From an uncultured Bacteroides sp. (GTDB taxonomy: Bacteria > Bacteroidota > Bacteroidia > Bacteroidales > UBA932): a stretch of 37,797 nt of DNA. The notes beneath the pieces are model-generated. The model searched no databases. It was given only the letters and a program-made list of their open reading frames with translations, and was not told where the DNA came from. Shown here one piece after another: positions 1-7,599 of the stretch. Positions within the stretch are counted from its first letter, which is position 1. Each line of letters begins with the position of its first letter. The position numbers were made by a program, and so were the translations under genes. The stretch lies in assembly GCA_900543205.1 (NCBI GenBank), contig UQQM01000019.1, positions 1 through 37,797 of the forward strand, written 5' to 3'.

Positions 1-1004
1 ACCGGGAAAGCCTCAGGGATCTTGTGCTGGCGACACATGCGCACGCGAACAAGGCCTTTCATCTGGGCTTCGGGAAGCACGCCTCAAAGAGTACTCTTGC
101 CGATGCCAATGCCAACCGGGATTACCGTATCTTTGAGGAGTTCGCCTACAGAGTGATGGCAGAGGCAAGGCCGTGCAGGGCGACCGAGATATTCAAGCTC
201 GGAGGCAAGGTATATGCCTTCGACTCAAGCACGATCGACCTGTGCCTCAGCGTCTTTAGCTGGGCCCTGTTCAGAAAGAAGAAAGGAGGGATCAAGCTCC
301 ATACCCTGTATGACATTGAGACGCAGATCCCGACATTCTTCCATATAACACCGGCCAGAAACCATGACACAAGGGCGATGGATGCAATACCGTATGAGGA
401 GAACTCGTTCTACATCTTCGACCGTGCATACAACGACTTCGGCAGGCTATTCACCATTGACGGCGTGGGTGCATACTTCGTGGTCAGGGGCAAGAAGAAC
501 AACGACTTCAAGCCCATGAGATGGAAGCGCAGGCTGCCTGCAGGTGTCATGTCCGATGCCGTCGGATATATGGACGGCCAGCTGACGATGAGCAAATATC
601 CCGAGAAGATCAGACGGATACTGTACCTGGATCCGGAGTCCGGCAGGACTTTCATCTTCTTCACAAACGCCCTGAATATAAACCCGTTGAAGGTGGCCGA
701 ACTGTACCACAACAGGTGGCAGATAGAGCTGTTCTTCAAATGGCTGAAGCAGCACCTTAAGGTTAAAAAATTCTGGGGGCAGACCGAGAATGCCGTAAGA
801 ATCCAAATCTACACTGCTGTAACCGCCTACTGCATGATGGCGATTGTCCAGAAGAAGATGGATGTCCAACGGTCAATCTACGAGATGCTCCAGCTTGTAA
901 GTGTCTCACTTACAGATACTGTCGAACTCAAGACCCTGTTCTGTAAACCTAACTGCAATATTGTCAATGAACCGGATGGTTCTACCGAACCTACTTTGTT
1001 TTAA
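1..1004 (+). CDS. IS4-family DDE transposase, 5'-truncated by window edge
   Basis: The reading frame is open from base 3 (RESLRDLVLA...), so the GTG at 24 is internal and the true start lies upstream. Family features are visible: the conserved HLGFGK segment; a first catalytic Asp in FDSSTIDLCL; a second in FDRAYNDF; and the YREK-type signature YHNRWQIELFFKWLKQHL, which supplies the Glu. The C-terminus IQIYTAVTAYCM is also typical of IS4 transposases from Bacteroidales. The enzyme would cut and rejoin the IS ends. The visible part is intact (no stop or frameshift) and ends with TAA at 1002-1004, so the copy may be active if its N-terminus is complete. Codon use is GC-richer than in the operon that follows. 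Confidence 0.93.
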   Translation, partial: RESLRDLVLATHAHANKAFHLGFGKHASKSTLADANANRDYRIFEEFAYRVMAEARPCRATEIFKLGGKVYAFDSSTIDLCLSVFSWALFRKKKGGIKLHTLYDIETQIPTFFHITPARNHDTRAMDAIPYEENSFYIFDRAYNDFGRLFTIDGVGAYFVVRGKKNNDFKPMRWKRRLPAGVMSDAVGYMDGQLTMSKYPEKIRRILYLDPESGRTFIFFTNALNINPLKVAELYHNRWQIELFFKWLKQHLKVKKFWGQTENAVRIQIYTAVTAYCMMAIVQKKMDVQRSIYEMLQLVSVSLTDTVELKTLFCKPNCNIVNEPDGSTEPTLF

Positions 1005-1026
1005 TTGTTAAACTTTATAATAACCA

Positions 1027-1045
1027 GTCCGGATTTTTCCCGGAC
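1027..1045. terminator. Hairpin after transposase
   Basis: A 6-bp perfect inverted repeat (GTCCGG 1027-1032, CCGGAC 1040-1045) encloses a T-rich loop 22 bp after the transposase stop. It could terminate transposase transcription or lie near the IS end. There is no downstream U-tract on the plus strand, so terminator function is a guess. Confidence 0.3.
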
Positions 1046-1208
1046 ACGAATGATGTGTCATATAAAGTGTGGATCGCAGAATAAATTCGACCATCGTCCA
1101 TCTCGTCATAGTTTAGGTAATTGATATATAGGACTCATAGATTGCATGAAACGAGCTGGGATATAAGATCTATATAGTTTGTGTATGTCCGAAATACTAA
1201 AAAATCAA

Positions 1209-1216
1209 TATATTTG
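1209..1216 (+). promoter_or_regulatory. -7 box of methyltransferase operon
   Basis: TATATTTG matches the Bacteroidota -7 consensus TAnnTTTG exactly and ends 6 nt before the ATG at 1223. No TTG box is found at the usual 19-21 nt upstream (the nearest TTTG is at 1178-1181, too far), so the promoter may be weak or activator dependent. Transcription starting a few nt downstream would give a leaderless or nearly leaderless mRNA. Confidence 0.5.
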
Positions 1217-1222
1217 TAAAAT

Positions 1223-2293
1223 ATGAAGAAAAGACCGCATAGAATTGGCGTGGAGGTCGTAGATTTGTTCTGCGGCATCGGTGGCCTGAGTCTTGGGTTG
1301 AAGTCACAAGGATTCAAGATCAAAGGTGGGTTTGATTTGGATCCTACCTGTAGATTTGCATACGAATATAATATCGGAGCCCCGTTTTTTCATAAAAACA
1401 TTAAAGATGTTTCAGGCGATGACGTTAAGGCTCTATATTCTCATGACTCAATTCGAGTATTAGCCGGTTGTGCTCCTTGCCAGCCTTTTTCTTCATATTC
1501 TCACAAAAAAATCAAAGATCCGAATAAGTATGATCTTTTGTATGAGTTTGCTAGGTTGGTTAAAGATGTCTCACCGGACTATGTGACAATGGAGAATGTT
1601 TCTCAGATAATTAATTTTAAGTTAAAGCCTGTTTTCCCGGATTTCTTGTATGTGCTAGAAAAAGAAAAATATCATGTGTTCTGGACGGTAGTGTTCTGTC
1701 CAGATTACGGAATCCCGCAGACTAGAAAACGTCTTGTTTTGCTGGCATCAAAGAATTCCAAGATATCATTGCTCCCGCCAACTCATACAAAAGAATCATA
1801 CTTGACAGTTGGAGATGTAATTAGGGATTTGCCTGAGATCTGTTCAGGAAAGAGTTGCCCGAATGATCCTCTTCATCGTTCAATAGTGCTTTCTCCGTTA
1901 AATGTGGAAAGAATTAAGTCAACTCCATATGGCGGTAGTTGGCGAGACTGGCCTGATGATTTGCGACTATCCTGTCATAAAACAGAAAGTGGGAGAAGTT
2001 TCGGGAGTGTCTATGGCCGGATGCGTTGGGAAGCTCCGGCTCCGACAATGACTACAGAATGTACTGGTTATGGGAATGGTCGTTTCGGACATCCGGTGCA
2101 AGATAGAGCTATTACTCCAAGAGAGGCTGCTCGTTTTCAGACATTCCCTGATTCATTTAAATTCTTCGAAGACGAGGCCCGGGTTTCTATAACGAAAGCG
2201 GCTCGTTACATAGGTAATGCGGTGCCTCCAAAATTGGGGGAAATTATAGGATTGAGTATAAAACAAAATATTAAAGACACTTATAATGTCTGA
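1223..2293 (+). CDS. C5 cytosine DNA methyltransferase (Dcm-like)
   Basis: A 356-aa enzyme predicted to transfer a methyl group from S-adenosylmethionine to C5 of cytosine in a specific DNA site. Motifs appear in canonical order: I DLFCGIGGL (residues 14-22), IV GCAPCQPFSSYS with catalytic Cys86, VI MENV (123-126), VIII PQTRKRLVLLAS, IX-like PREAARFQTFPDSF, and X GNAVPPKL. The target-recognition region between VIII and IX is short, so the site cannot be predicted. The start is fixed by an in-frame stop at 1217 just upstream. The gene is AT-rich compared with the rest of the window. It overlaps the GHKL gene by 8 nt, as expected for translational coupling. No cognate restriction nuclease follows, which argues against an ordinary type II restriction-modification pair. 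It may mark self DNA for the downstream sensor proteins; that role is inferred. Confidence 0.95.
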   Translation: MKKRPHRIGVEVVDLFCGIGGLSLGLKSQGFKIKGGFDLDPTCRFAYEYNIGAPFFHKNIKDVSGDDVKALYSHDSIRVLAGCAPCQPFSSYSHKKIKDPNKYDLLYEFARLVKDVSPDYVTMENVSQIINFKLKPVFPDFLYVLEKEKYHVFWTVVFCPDYGIPQTRKRLVLLASKNSKISLLPPTHTKESYLTVGDVIRDLPEICSGKSCPNDPLHRSIVLSPLNVERIKSTPYGGSWRDWPDDLRLSCHKTESGRSFGSVYGRMRWEAPAPTMTTECTGYGNGRFGHPVQDRAITPREAARFQTFPDSFKFFEDEARVSITKAARYIGNAVPPKLGEIIGLSIKQNIKDTYNV

Positions 2294-4385
2294 GTACCAA
2301 TCATTAAAGTGGCGGTTCGATGTGAGCACATTCAGACTGATTGGTCGGGAGCTTATTACCGATCGTATTACGGCCTTGTTTGAACTTGTGAAGAATTGCT
2401 ATGATGCGAATGCTCAAAATGTTATTGTCAAATTTGATAATGTGGGAGCCGGTGAAAGCGGTTCATTGATAACAATCTCCGATGATGGTTACGGGATGTC
2501 TTTTGCGGATATACGTGATAAATGGATGGTGATAGGAACATCCAGTAAGAAGAAGAATCCGATTTCTCCAGCGCCATTTTGCCGGAGGTGTGTTGGAGAG
2601 AAAGGCATAGGCCGTTTTGCGGTCGATAAAATTGGAGACAAAGTCAGAATAGTAACCAAAAAAGTTGGCGAAAGTCAATGGCTAAATGTTGAAATAAACT
2701 GGGCTGATTATTATAGAGGGGGAGACAATGAGGACGGGCTTGTCTTGTTTACAGATATTGAGAATAAGTACTTTTATACCGAAGCTGACGATTTCTCGGA
2801 AACAGGAACAAAACTGATTATTTCAAATGTCCGCGATGAATGGACGAAGGCAGATATCCGACGTTTCATGTCGGAGGTTGCAAAGATTGTATCTCCATAC
2901 GCATCATTGAAGTATCCCTTCGATGTTTATGTGAAAGCAGATCAGTATGGTATTGACCAAAAAGCGACTCGTGATTTTACTGATGTTAACGTTGCCTCGT
3001 TGAGTTTTAACCTTGATTTTGATGACCAAAGTCAGGGGTCAGCAGTTTTTAACGAGGAATCAGGGGAGATTTCAATTATATCTATCCCCAAAAAGTCGTT
3101 TGGCGGCATCAAGATGCGTCTTTTCTATTTTGATGAAAATGCTAGGAAAAAATATCGCCGAGATTTTCCTAACAATCAGATAGATGGGATTAAAATATAT
3201 AGAGATGGGATTATAACTACTCCGTTCGCTGAGAACGAAGAGGACTCTGATAAGAAACGAGATATCCTTGGAATTGATAAGCGCTTGTGGCAGGATATCT
3301 TCAGTCGCGTTAGTACTCGTGAAGTTATAGGCATTGTGGATATCACGCGTGATGGTAATCCGGCGATAATTGATGCAACAAATCGTCAAGATTTTGTGGA
3401 TAACCAGGCATACCGAGATTTGAAGGATTTTATTATCCTCCAGCTTGACGCAATACAGAAATTTAAGGTTTTTTCGCGAGAAAAGAAAAAGAAAGAGAAT
3501 GACAGCGCATTGGAAAATGCTGGTGACAGCATCCAGTCATTCATTTCTACGATCGAAACTATCTCGCAACAGAATCCTGAATTGAAAAAGCATCTTTCTC
3601 CTGCTATCGAACAAGCTAGAAAGACCGGCGTTGCTGTCAAGCGGGCTATGACTGCACAACAACACTCTCAGGAAGAATTTACTAGGAAAGAGAACATCTA
3701 TCTTAGCATTATGTCCATGCAAGAATATGCTATTCATATTACTCATGCAGTGCGAACTACACTTAATAAAATCCGAGATAAGGTAGAGTATTTCAATTTA
3801 TTCTTTCCTGACCAATCTGAGGAGCACATATTCCGGAAGTATGCTCATGAGATGTATGAAGAATTCAAATCTCTTAATAAAGTGATTGATTACATGCTGA
3901 GCTATTCTCAGGCAAATGTACTTTTGGAAGAGGTTAATTTTTCGCGTGCTATAAAGGAAATATTTGGGAGCTATACTTCTGTATTTGCAGAACATGGGAT
4001 AGAGCCTGAAATATTTGTGCCAGACAATATAATTCTTGAGAATACGAACAAAGTCTTTTTTAGAGATATCTTTAACAATTTGATTGATAATTCTATAAAA
4101 GCGGTAAAGCATGCAGTTAAAAAGATTATTAAGTGTGTTGTCAGAGTCGATCAAGATAAAATCCAGATAGATTTTTCTGATACCGGAAATGGTATCCCAA
4201 AAGAGAAACGTATTTGGGTTTTTGGTATATACAATACAACTACAGAGTGGGAAGGTGGCGCAGGAATAGGGTTATATATTGTAAAAACAAGAGTTGAATC
4301 CTTGAAAGGGAAAGTTTTTATTATAGATAGTGAGTTTGGAGATGTTGGCACTACAATAAGAGTCGATTTACCATTTAAAAGATAA
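2286..4385 (+). CDS. Dual GHKL ATPase: MORC/Hsp90-like plus histidine-kinase-like
   Basis: A 699-aa protein with two GHKL nucleotide-binding folds. The N-terminal one has an N-box ELVKNCYDAN (Glu33, Asn37), DDGYGM (Asp66-Gly70) and GEKGIGRFA (from Gly104), the layout of MORC/Hsp90/MutL-type ATPases. The middle is charged and probably coiled-coil (about 390-465). A four-helix dimerisation-like segment follows with a degenerate H-box, THAVRTTL (His487). The C-terminal ATPase has an N-box NNLIDNSIKA (597-606), DTGNG (632-636) and GGAGIGL (657-663), as in sensor kinases. There is no signal peptide or membrane span, so it is cytoplasmic. Such GHKL proteins are known beside methyltransferases in restriction-like loci. 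Here it is followed 6 nt later by a receiver protein, suggesting it phosphorylates or otherwise switches that partner. The stimulus (DNA structure, methylation or phage product) is unknown. Confidence 0.85.
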   Translation: MSEYQSLKWRFDVSTFRLIGRELITDRITALFELVKNCYDANAQNVIVKFDNVGAGESGSLITISDDGYGMSFADIRDKWMVIGTSSKKKNPISPAPFCRRCVGEKGIGRFAVDKIGDKVRIVTKKVGESQWLNVEINWADYYRGGDNEDGLVLFTDIENKYFYTEADDFSETGTKLIISNVRDEWTKADIRRFMSEVAKIVSPYASLKYPFDVYVKADQYGIDQKATRDFTDVNVASLSFNLDFDDQSQGSAVFNEESGEISIISIPKKSFGGIKMRLFYFDENARKKYRRDFPNNQIDGIKIYRDGIITTPFAENEEDSDKKRDILGIDKRLWQDIFSRVSTREVIGIVDITRDGNPAIIDATNRQDFVDNQAYRDLKDFIILQLDAIQKFKVFSREKKKKENDSALENAGDSIQSFISTIETISQQNPELKKHLSPAIEQARKTGVAVKRAMTAQQHSQEEFTRKENIYLSIMSMQEYAIHITHAVRTTLNKIRDKVEYFNLFFPDQSEEHIFRKYAHEMYEEFKSLNKVIDYMLSYSQANVLLEEVNFSRAIKEIFGSYTSVFAEHGIEPEIFVPDNIILENTNKVFFRDIFNNLIDNSIKAVKHAVKKIIKCVVRVDQDKIQIDFSDTGNGIPKEKRIWVFGIYNTTTEWEGGAGIGLYIVKTRVESLKGKVFIIDSEFGDVGTTIRVDLPFKR

Positions 4386-4391
4386 GAACGT

Positions 4392-5003
4392 ATGCATTTT
4401 AAACTTGTATTTATAGATGACAATATGCATGATGGTATTTTGGATGCATTTGTTCGGGCTATTGGAAAGAAGATCAACGATGCCGAAATTTCCGTTTTTA
4501 CAGATCCCGATAAGGGGTTAAAGTTTATCATGGACAACTTGAATAGTCAACTTATCGCTTTCGTGGATTGTAAGTTTGACGGTTATTCGCGTCAAGGAAT
4601 TGATATTTTGAAAGCTATACGAAAAAAGACATCCCTCCTGTACATAGTGATGATGTCTGCCAACAATCTGCGGCAGATAGATGGTCTTGATATCGTTACT
4701 ATGATCAATGAGGATTTTATATGGTTTTATGATAGGAATAACGGTAGTGTTGAGGATGCATGTAAGTTGATTAATAAGATAATGAAATATTGGAGCTCTC
4801 GTTTTGACTGCGTTCTTGAACGTTGGTTGATTCGTCATCCAGAAGATCAGAATAGGATTGCTTTCAAGCAAGTTTCAGGAAAAACGTATACTTGGGAGCA
4901 GATTCTGTATGAACTCAGACTTCAGACAGACATAGGCCGCTTATTTGAGCAAATGATCAACGAGTTTTACATTTATCAGCTAAATAAGAAAGGAAATGAA
5001 TAA
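4392..5003 (+). CDS. Divergent response-regulator receiver with novel C-terminal region
   Basis: A 203-aa protein. Residues 1-120 look like a CheY-type receiver: LVFIDDN gives the acidic pair Asp9/Asp10, FVDCKFDG offers Asp59 at the phospho-acceptor position, and IVMMSAN supplies Ser89 in place of the conserved Thr/Ser. The invariant Lys at the end of strand 5 is not visible (IWFYDRNN in its place), so phosphoryl switching may be altered or lost, as in inactive receivers of conflict systems. Residues about 130-203 (WLIRHPEDQNRI, YTWEQILYELR) form an alpha-rich tail I do not recognise; no DNA-binding HTH is evident. Its place between a histidine-kinase-like ATPase and a caspase-like peptidase, overlapping the latter by 8 nt, suggests an adaptor passing a signal to the peptidase. 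That role is inference. Confidence 0.72.
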   Translation: MHFKLVFIDDNMHDGILDAFVRAIGKKINDAEISVFTDPDKGLKFIMDNLNSQLIAFVDCKFDGYSRQGIDILKAIRKKTSLLYIVMMSANNLRQIDGLDIVTMINEDFIWFYDRNNGSVEDACKLINKIMKYWSSRFDCVLERWLIRHPEDQNRIAFKQVSGKTYTWEQILYELRLQTDIGRLFEQMINEFYIYQLNKKGNE

Positions 5004-5604
5004 CGTTTTGGTCGCTTTTAATTCGCGACCTGATGACGCGGCCTGCAGTTTTTTCCAAGGCTGTGCGGATGAAGCTAGACAGATATGTTTTGATTTAAGG
5101 ATTCCTATCACGAGTAAGACGGGGGAGGGATTCACAGAGCAGAATATTATGGACGCAATGTCCTCACACTCTTTTTGCATCTTTGCTGCGCATGGATCTC
5201 CTGATTCTATTGTAAATGAGAATGGCGATGAAGTAATTTCTATTCGAACTACTAACTATGCATTAAAGGGAAAAGGTTTGTATGCTATATCATGTCGTTG
5301 TGGCTTGTGCTTGATGCCAGAGTTGCGCAGAATTGGTATTGAAATGTTTACTGGATATAAAGATGATTTTATGTTTTCTGGGGATGAGAGCGTTTTCGTC
5401 AATTGTGCATTATCAGGCTTCCGTAGTTTTCTCCAGGGTAATTCTTTAGATCAAGTAAAGAACGATATGTATGCTGCATTTGATGAAGCCATACAGAATG
5501 CTGAAAATAGCGAGGATGTTTTCATCAAGATGTACCTCCTACATGACAAGGAGGCTCTTGTTTTCCATGGAAGTCCGGATCTTACGTTTGCAACTTTAAT
5601 ATAA
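4996..5604 (+). CDS. Caspase-like (clan CD) cysteine peptidase, putative effector
   Basis: A 202-aa protein with the hallmarks of the caspase/CHAT/gingipain fold. A hydrophobic strand ends in the catalytic-type His motif FAAHGS (His66). A second strand, 34 residues on, ends in LYAISCRCG (Cys100), followed by a segment ending FTGYKDDF as in other clan CD peptidases. The protein is close to a bare catalytic domain, with no signal peptide or membrane span, so it would act in the cytosol. The start overlaps the receiver gene by 8 nt. Caspase-like proteases are established effectors in several bacterial immune systems; by analogy this one may cleave host proteins on activation. Other clan CD families remain possible, and the second Cys (102) could be the nucleophile. 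The substrate is unknown. It is the last gene of the operon and ends 9 bases into the convergent rloB-like remnant. Confidence 0.7.
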   Translation: MNNVLVAFNSRPDDAACSFFQGCADEARQICFDLRIPITSKTGEGFTEQNIMDAMSSHSFCIFAAHGSPDSIVNENGDEVISIRTTNYALKGKGLYAISCRCGLCLMPELRRIGIEMFTGYKDDFMFSGDESVFVNCALSGFRSFLQGNSLDQVKNDMYAAFDEAIQNAENSEDVFIKMYLLHDKEALVFHGSPDLTFATLI

Positions 5605-5766
5605 TTTGAATGTTCGATAAGTGTTGACGAGTCCATTAAGTTGAGCATTGCTTTTAAATAATTTAGTTATGGTCATTGCGCCTGTGTCAATTGCGAACAG
5701 GCGGTAATCTCTTTTCAGTTCGTCGTCCGGGATTTCGCGGACGTAGCCCCTCTTAATTCTTCCCAT
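5596..5766 (-). pseudogene. Truncated RloB-like partner gene of the AAA ATPase
   Basis: A 56-codon frame starts at ATG 5766-5764 and overlaps the end of the AAA ATPase gene by 14 nt, the usual coupling of AAA_15-type ATPases with RloB/TOPRIM-like partners. The predicted N-terminus (MGRIKRGYVR, then RDYRLFAI) resembles the start of such partners just before their first beta-strand. From about 5690 downwards the composition changes from the GC-rich style of the ATPase to AT-rich, the frame runs through non-family sequence and stops at 5596. I read this as a gene cut by the arrival of the methyltransferase operon, or by a deletion. Assignment to RloB rests on position and about 25 residues and is tentative. 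A genuine small protein is the alternative. Confidence 0.45.
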
Positions 5767-7108
5767 CTTGTTTCCAGTTTAAGTCCTTTAGGTTTGCAAG
5801 GAACGGAATCGCTCCGAATCGGCCCATCAGATATCCTTTCTCCAACTGAAGGTCGGCCCTGGGCTTGAAGTCAGTCAGGGGGTAGATTTCTGTTGAGCCG
5901 TTGTTTTTCTCGACGAACCATATTTCGTCCTGCCGGAACAAGTCGTAGTCCAGCAGATTGCTTTCGTGGGTGGTGACGATGAACTGGCCGCCTTCGGCGG
6001 GGCTGCTGCCCATTATTTTTGCCATGATGGTCTTCAGCAGAGACGGGTGCAGACTTTCGTTCACTTCGTCTATGACCACGGTCGCACCTTTGAGGTATAA
6101 GTCGATGGCCGGGATGATGTCCAGCAGCCGGCGGGTGCCGTCTGACTCTTCGAAAATCTCGAAAGTCACATTTTCGCGTCGTGCGTTCTGATGATATGTG
6201 ACTGGCTTCTTTATGATGTGCCCGCCATTTCCGTCAACGGAAGCGACAAGGGTGAGGCCGTTTTTCATGGGGACGGGAATGTCAGTCTTCCCGGCATCCA
6301 GTTTGGCGGCCAGTTGTCTTTTGTAGGCGGAGTTCTCTTCCCGGAAGAATTTGTCGAAAGGAATGGTTTCGACTCCGAGTTGGGCGACACCTGTGTCCAG
6401 AGTGGTTATGATGCTGTTGGCGAATCGGTTGAATTCTTCGGAGTCGCTCAACGGCTTTGCGATGGCGCTGTATGTCGAGTTGGGGAACAGGATGACAATA
6501 CCATTCCTGAACCAGGAGAAGGCATTGGAAATCTTGGAGTCGTTGAGCATGGAATGGTTGCTCAACAACAGCTTGGTGTTGTCGAGAATGTTTTCGGACA
6601 GGAGGCTGGCCAGCATCTTCGTGCGGCTGTCGGGGAATTTCTTCTCTCCTATGGATACATTGATCTTATTTGTCTGGAAATTGAGCTTTCTTTCGAACAG
6701 AATTTTGTCGTCATTCTGAAAGCCCAACTCATACAGTCCCTCCTCGGAAATTATGTCGTTCAGGATTTCAAGATGATAAGCATAGAACTTCTTGTTCCAT
6801 TCATATTCAATGTCAAATATTGTCGGCTTCCCGGAAATCGTTTCATCGAGTTTGTATTTGTACTGGGAAATTTCCGGGGGAATGCTTCCTGCCAGGATGG
6901 TGTCTCTCAAAAAATAGATTGCTTTGACGATATTCGATTTGCCTGCGCCGTTAGCTCCGTAGATGGCCGCGCCCTTTAATACCTTCAGGCGTTTTGTCTG
7001 ATTGTAGTATACATGGTCGGTGTGGCTTTTCAGCGGAGCCGCAAGCATGTTGAATTCGCATTCCTTGCCGAGCGAGAGGAAGTTTGAAGCGACAAATCGA
7101 ATAAGCAT
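5753..7108 (-). CDS. AAA_15/AAA_21-type ATPase (AbiL/RloB-associated type)
   Basis: A 451-aa ABC-like/OLD-like ATPase. It begins MLIRFVASNFLSL, the strand that opens this family, with Walker A GANGAGKS (51-58), Walker B TVVIDEVNESLHP (Asp347-Glu348) and the H-loop FIVTTHESNLLD. These cytoplasmic ATPases usually work with a nuclease- or TOPRIM-like partner encoded immediately downstream, as in PARIS- and RloB-type anti-phage pairs. Here the downstream partner appears truncated (5596-5766), so the pair is probably disabled or has a partner elsewhere. Composition is intermediate, GC-richer than the neighbouring operon. A near-perfect palindrome and a -7 match lie 46-87 bp upstream of the start. 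Function in defence is inferred from the family. Confidence 0.88.
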   Translation of the reverse strand: MLIRFVASNFLSLGKECEFNMLAAPLKSHTDHVYYNQTKRLKVLKGAAIYGANGAGKSNIVKAIYFLRDTILAGSIPPEISQYKYKLDETISGKPTIFDIEYEWNKKFYAYHLEILNDIISEEGLYELGFQNDDKILFERKLNFQTNKINVSIGEKKFPDSRTKMLASLLSENILDNTKLLLSNHSMLNDSKISNAFSWFRNGIVILFPNSTYSAIAKPLSDSEEFNRFANSIITTLDTGVAQLGVETIPFDKFFREENSAYKRQLAAKLDAGKTDIPVPMKNGLTLVASVDGNGGHIIKKPVTYHQNARRENVTFEIFEESDGTRRLLDIIPAIDLYLKGATVVIDEVNESLHPSLLKTIMAKIMGSSPAEGGQFIVTTHESNLLDYDLFRQDEIWFVEKNNGSTEIYPLTDFKPRADLQLEKGYLMGRFGAIPFLANLKDLNWKQDGKN

Positions 7109-7153
7109 GGCGCTGGCGTTTCTGTTGGTTCAGTGCAATTATAGGAATTTATG

Positions 7154-7195
7154 CAAAATTATGCAAGATTTGACGAATTTTTCGTTGAATCTTGC
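7154..7195 (-). promoter_or_regulatory. -7 box with adjacent palindromic operator candidate
   Basis: On the minus strand TAATTTTG (complement of 7154-7161) fits TAnnTTTG, 45 nt upstream of the ATPase start. Directly upstream of it in the transcription direction lies a near-perfect palindrome, 7163-7195: arms GCAAGATT and AATCTTGC, inner arms ACGAA and TTCGT around TTT. It would cover the space where RNA polymerase contacts the -33 region. I read it as an operator, although a hairpin terminator for something else cannot be excluded. Confidence 0.45.
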
Positions 7196-7359
7196 GCGGA
7201 ATGTGCTTCTTTTGGCATGCGGCGTCATTGAACTCAAATATTTCGGAAAATTGTCATATTGACGCATGCTTTGGTGAGAGTCCGAAAAACTTGTGAGCGG
7301 AGGATTCGGCCGAATCGGCTTTCCAGGTGGCTGGAGCGGTGATCTTCGGAACGGCTCCG

Positions 7360-7393
7360 CGCACAAGTCGCTTCCCGTAGGCGGACTTGTGCG
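7360..7393. other. Stem-loop in 540-bp gene-free stretch
   Basis: Between the ATPase start (7108) and the small ORF at 7651 no convincing gene is seen. This interval holds a perfect 10-bp inverted repeat, CGCACAAGTC (7360-7369) and GACTTGTGCG (7384-7393), enclosing a 14-nt loop. No T-run follows on either strand. It may be a structured RNA element, part of an untranslated region, or a remnant. The short open frames crossing this stretch show no family features. Confidence 0.35.
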
Positions 7394-7599
7394 TAAGGTT
7401 CAAGTGTAAATGGTTGTCGGCCAATGGTTTTCCGAAAGATGTCGCGTACAGGTTCTTCGCCGCACCTCCTGATGGTGTCGGATGGCATGCGTATTATGAG
7501 CTATGCCTCTGTCTGACCGGGATTTATTTCAGACTCTTCCATGGTGTCTTGCCCAAGGAAAAAACGGAAATTGATACTGCTGCGCTCCGGCAATGAAAT

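Larger units (their letters stand above)
1..1045 (+). mobile_element. IS4-family insertion sequence, left part outside window
   Basis: The window begins inside an insertion sequence. Its only gene is the IS4-type DDE transposase whose frame is open from the first bases. The right end is not defined: a short inverted repeat at 1027-1045 lies about 20 bp after the stop and may be near it, but the other terminal repeat and any target-site duplication lie outside the window. The element directly precedes the AT-rich methyltransferase operon, so it may have helped bring that operon here or simply marks an insertion-tolerant site. The boundary given is an estimate. Confidence 0.6.

Noticed and set aside
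5725..5742. GTCCG/CGGAC hairpin as a terminator
   Set aside because: It is only 5 bp, has no T-run and lies inside the codons of the rloB-like remnant. It is likely coincidental.
7387..7596. 69-codon plus-strand frame in the intergenic stretch
   Set aside because: It has no family features and no promoter, and it contains half of a stem-loop.
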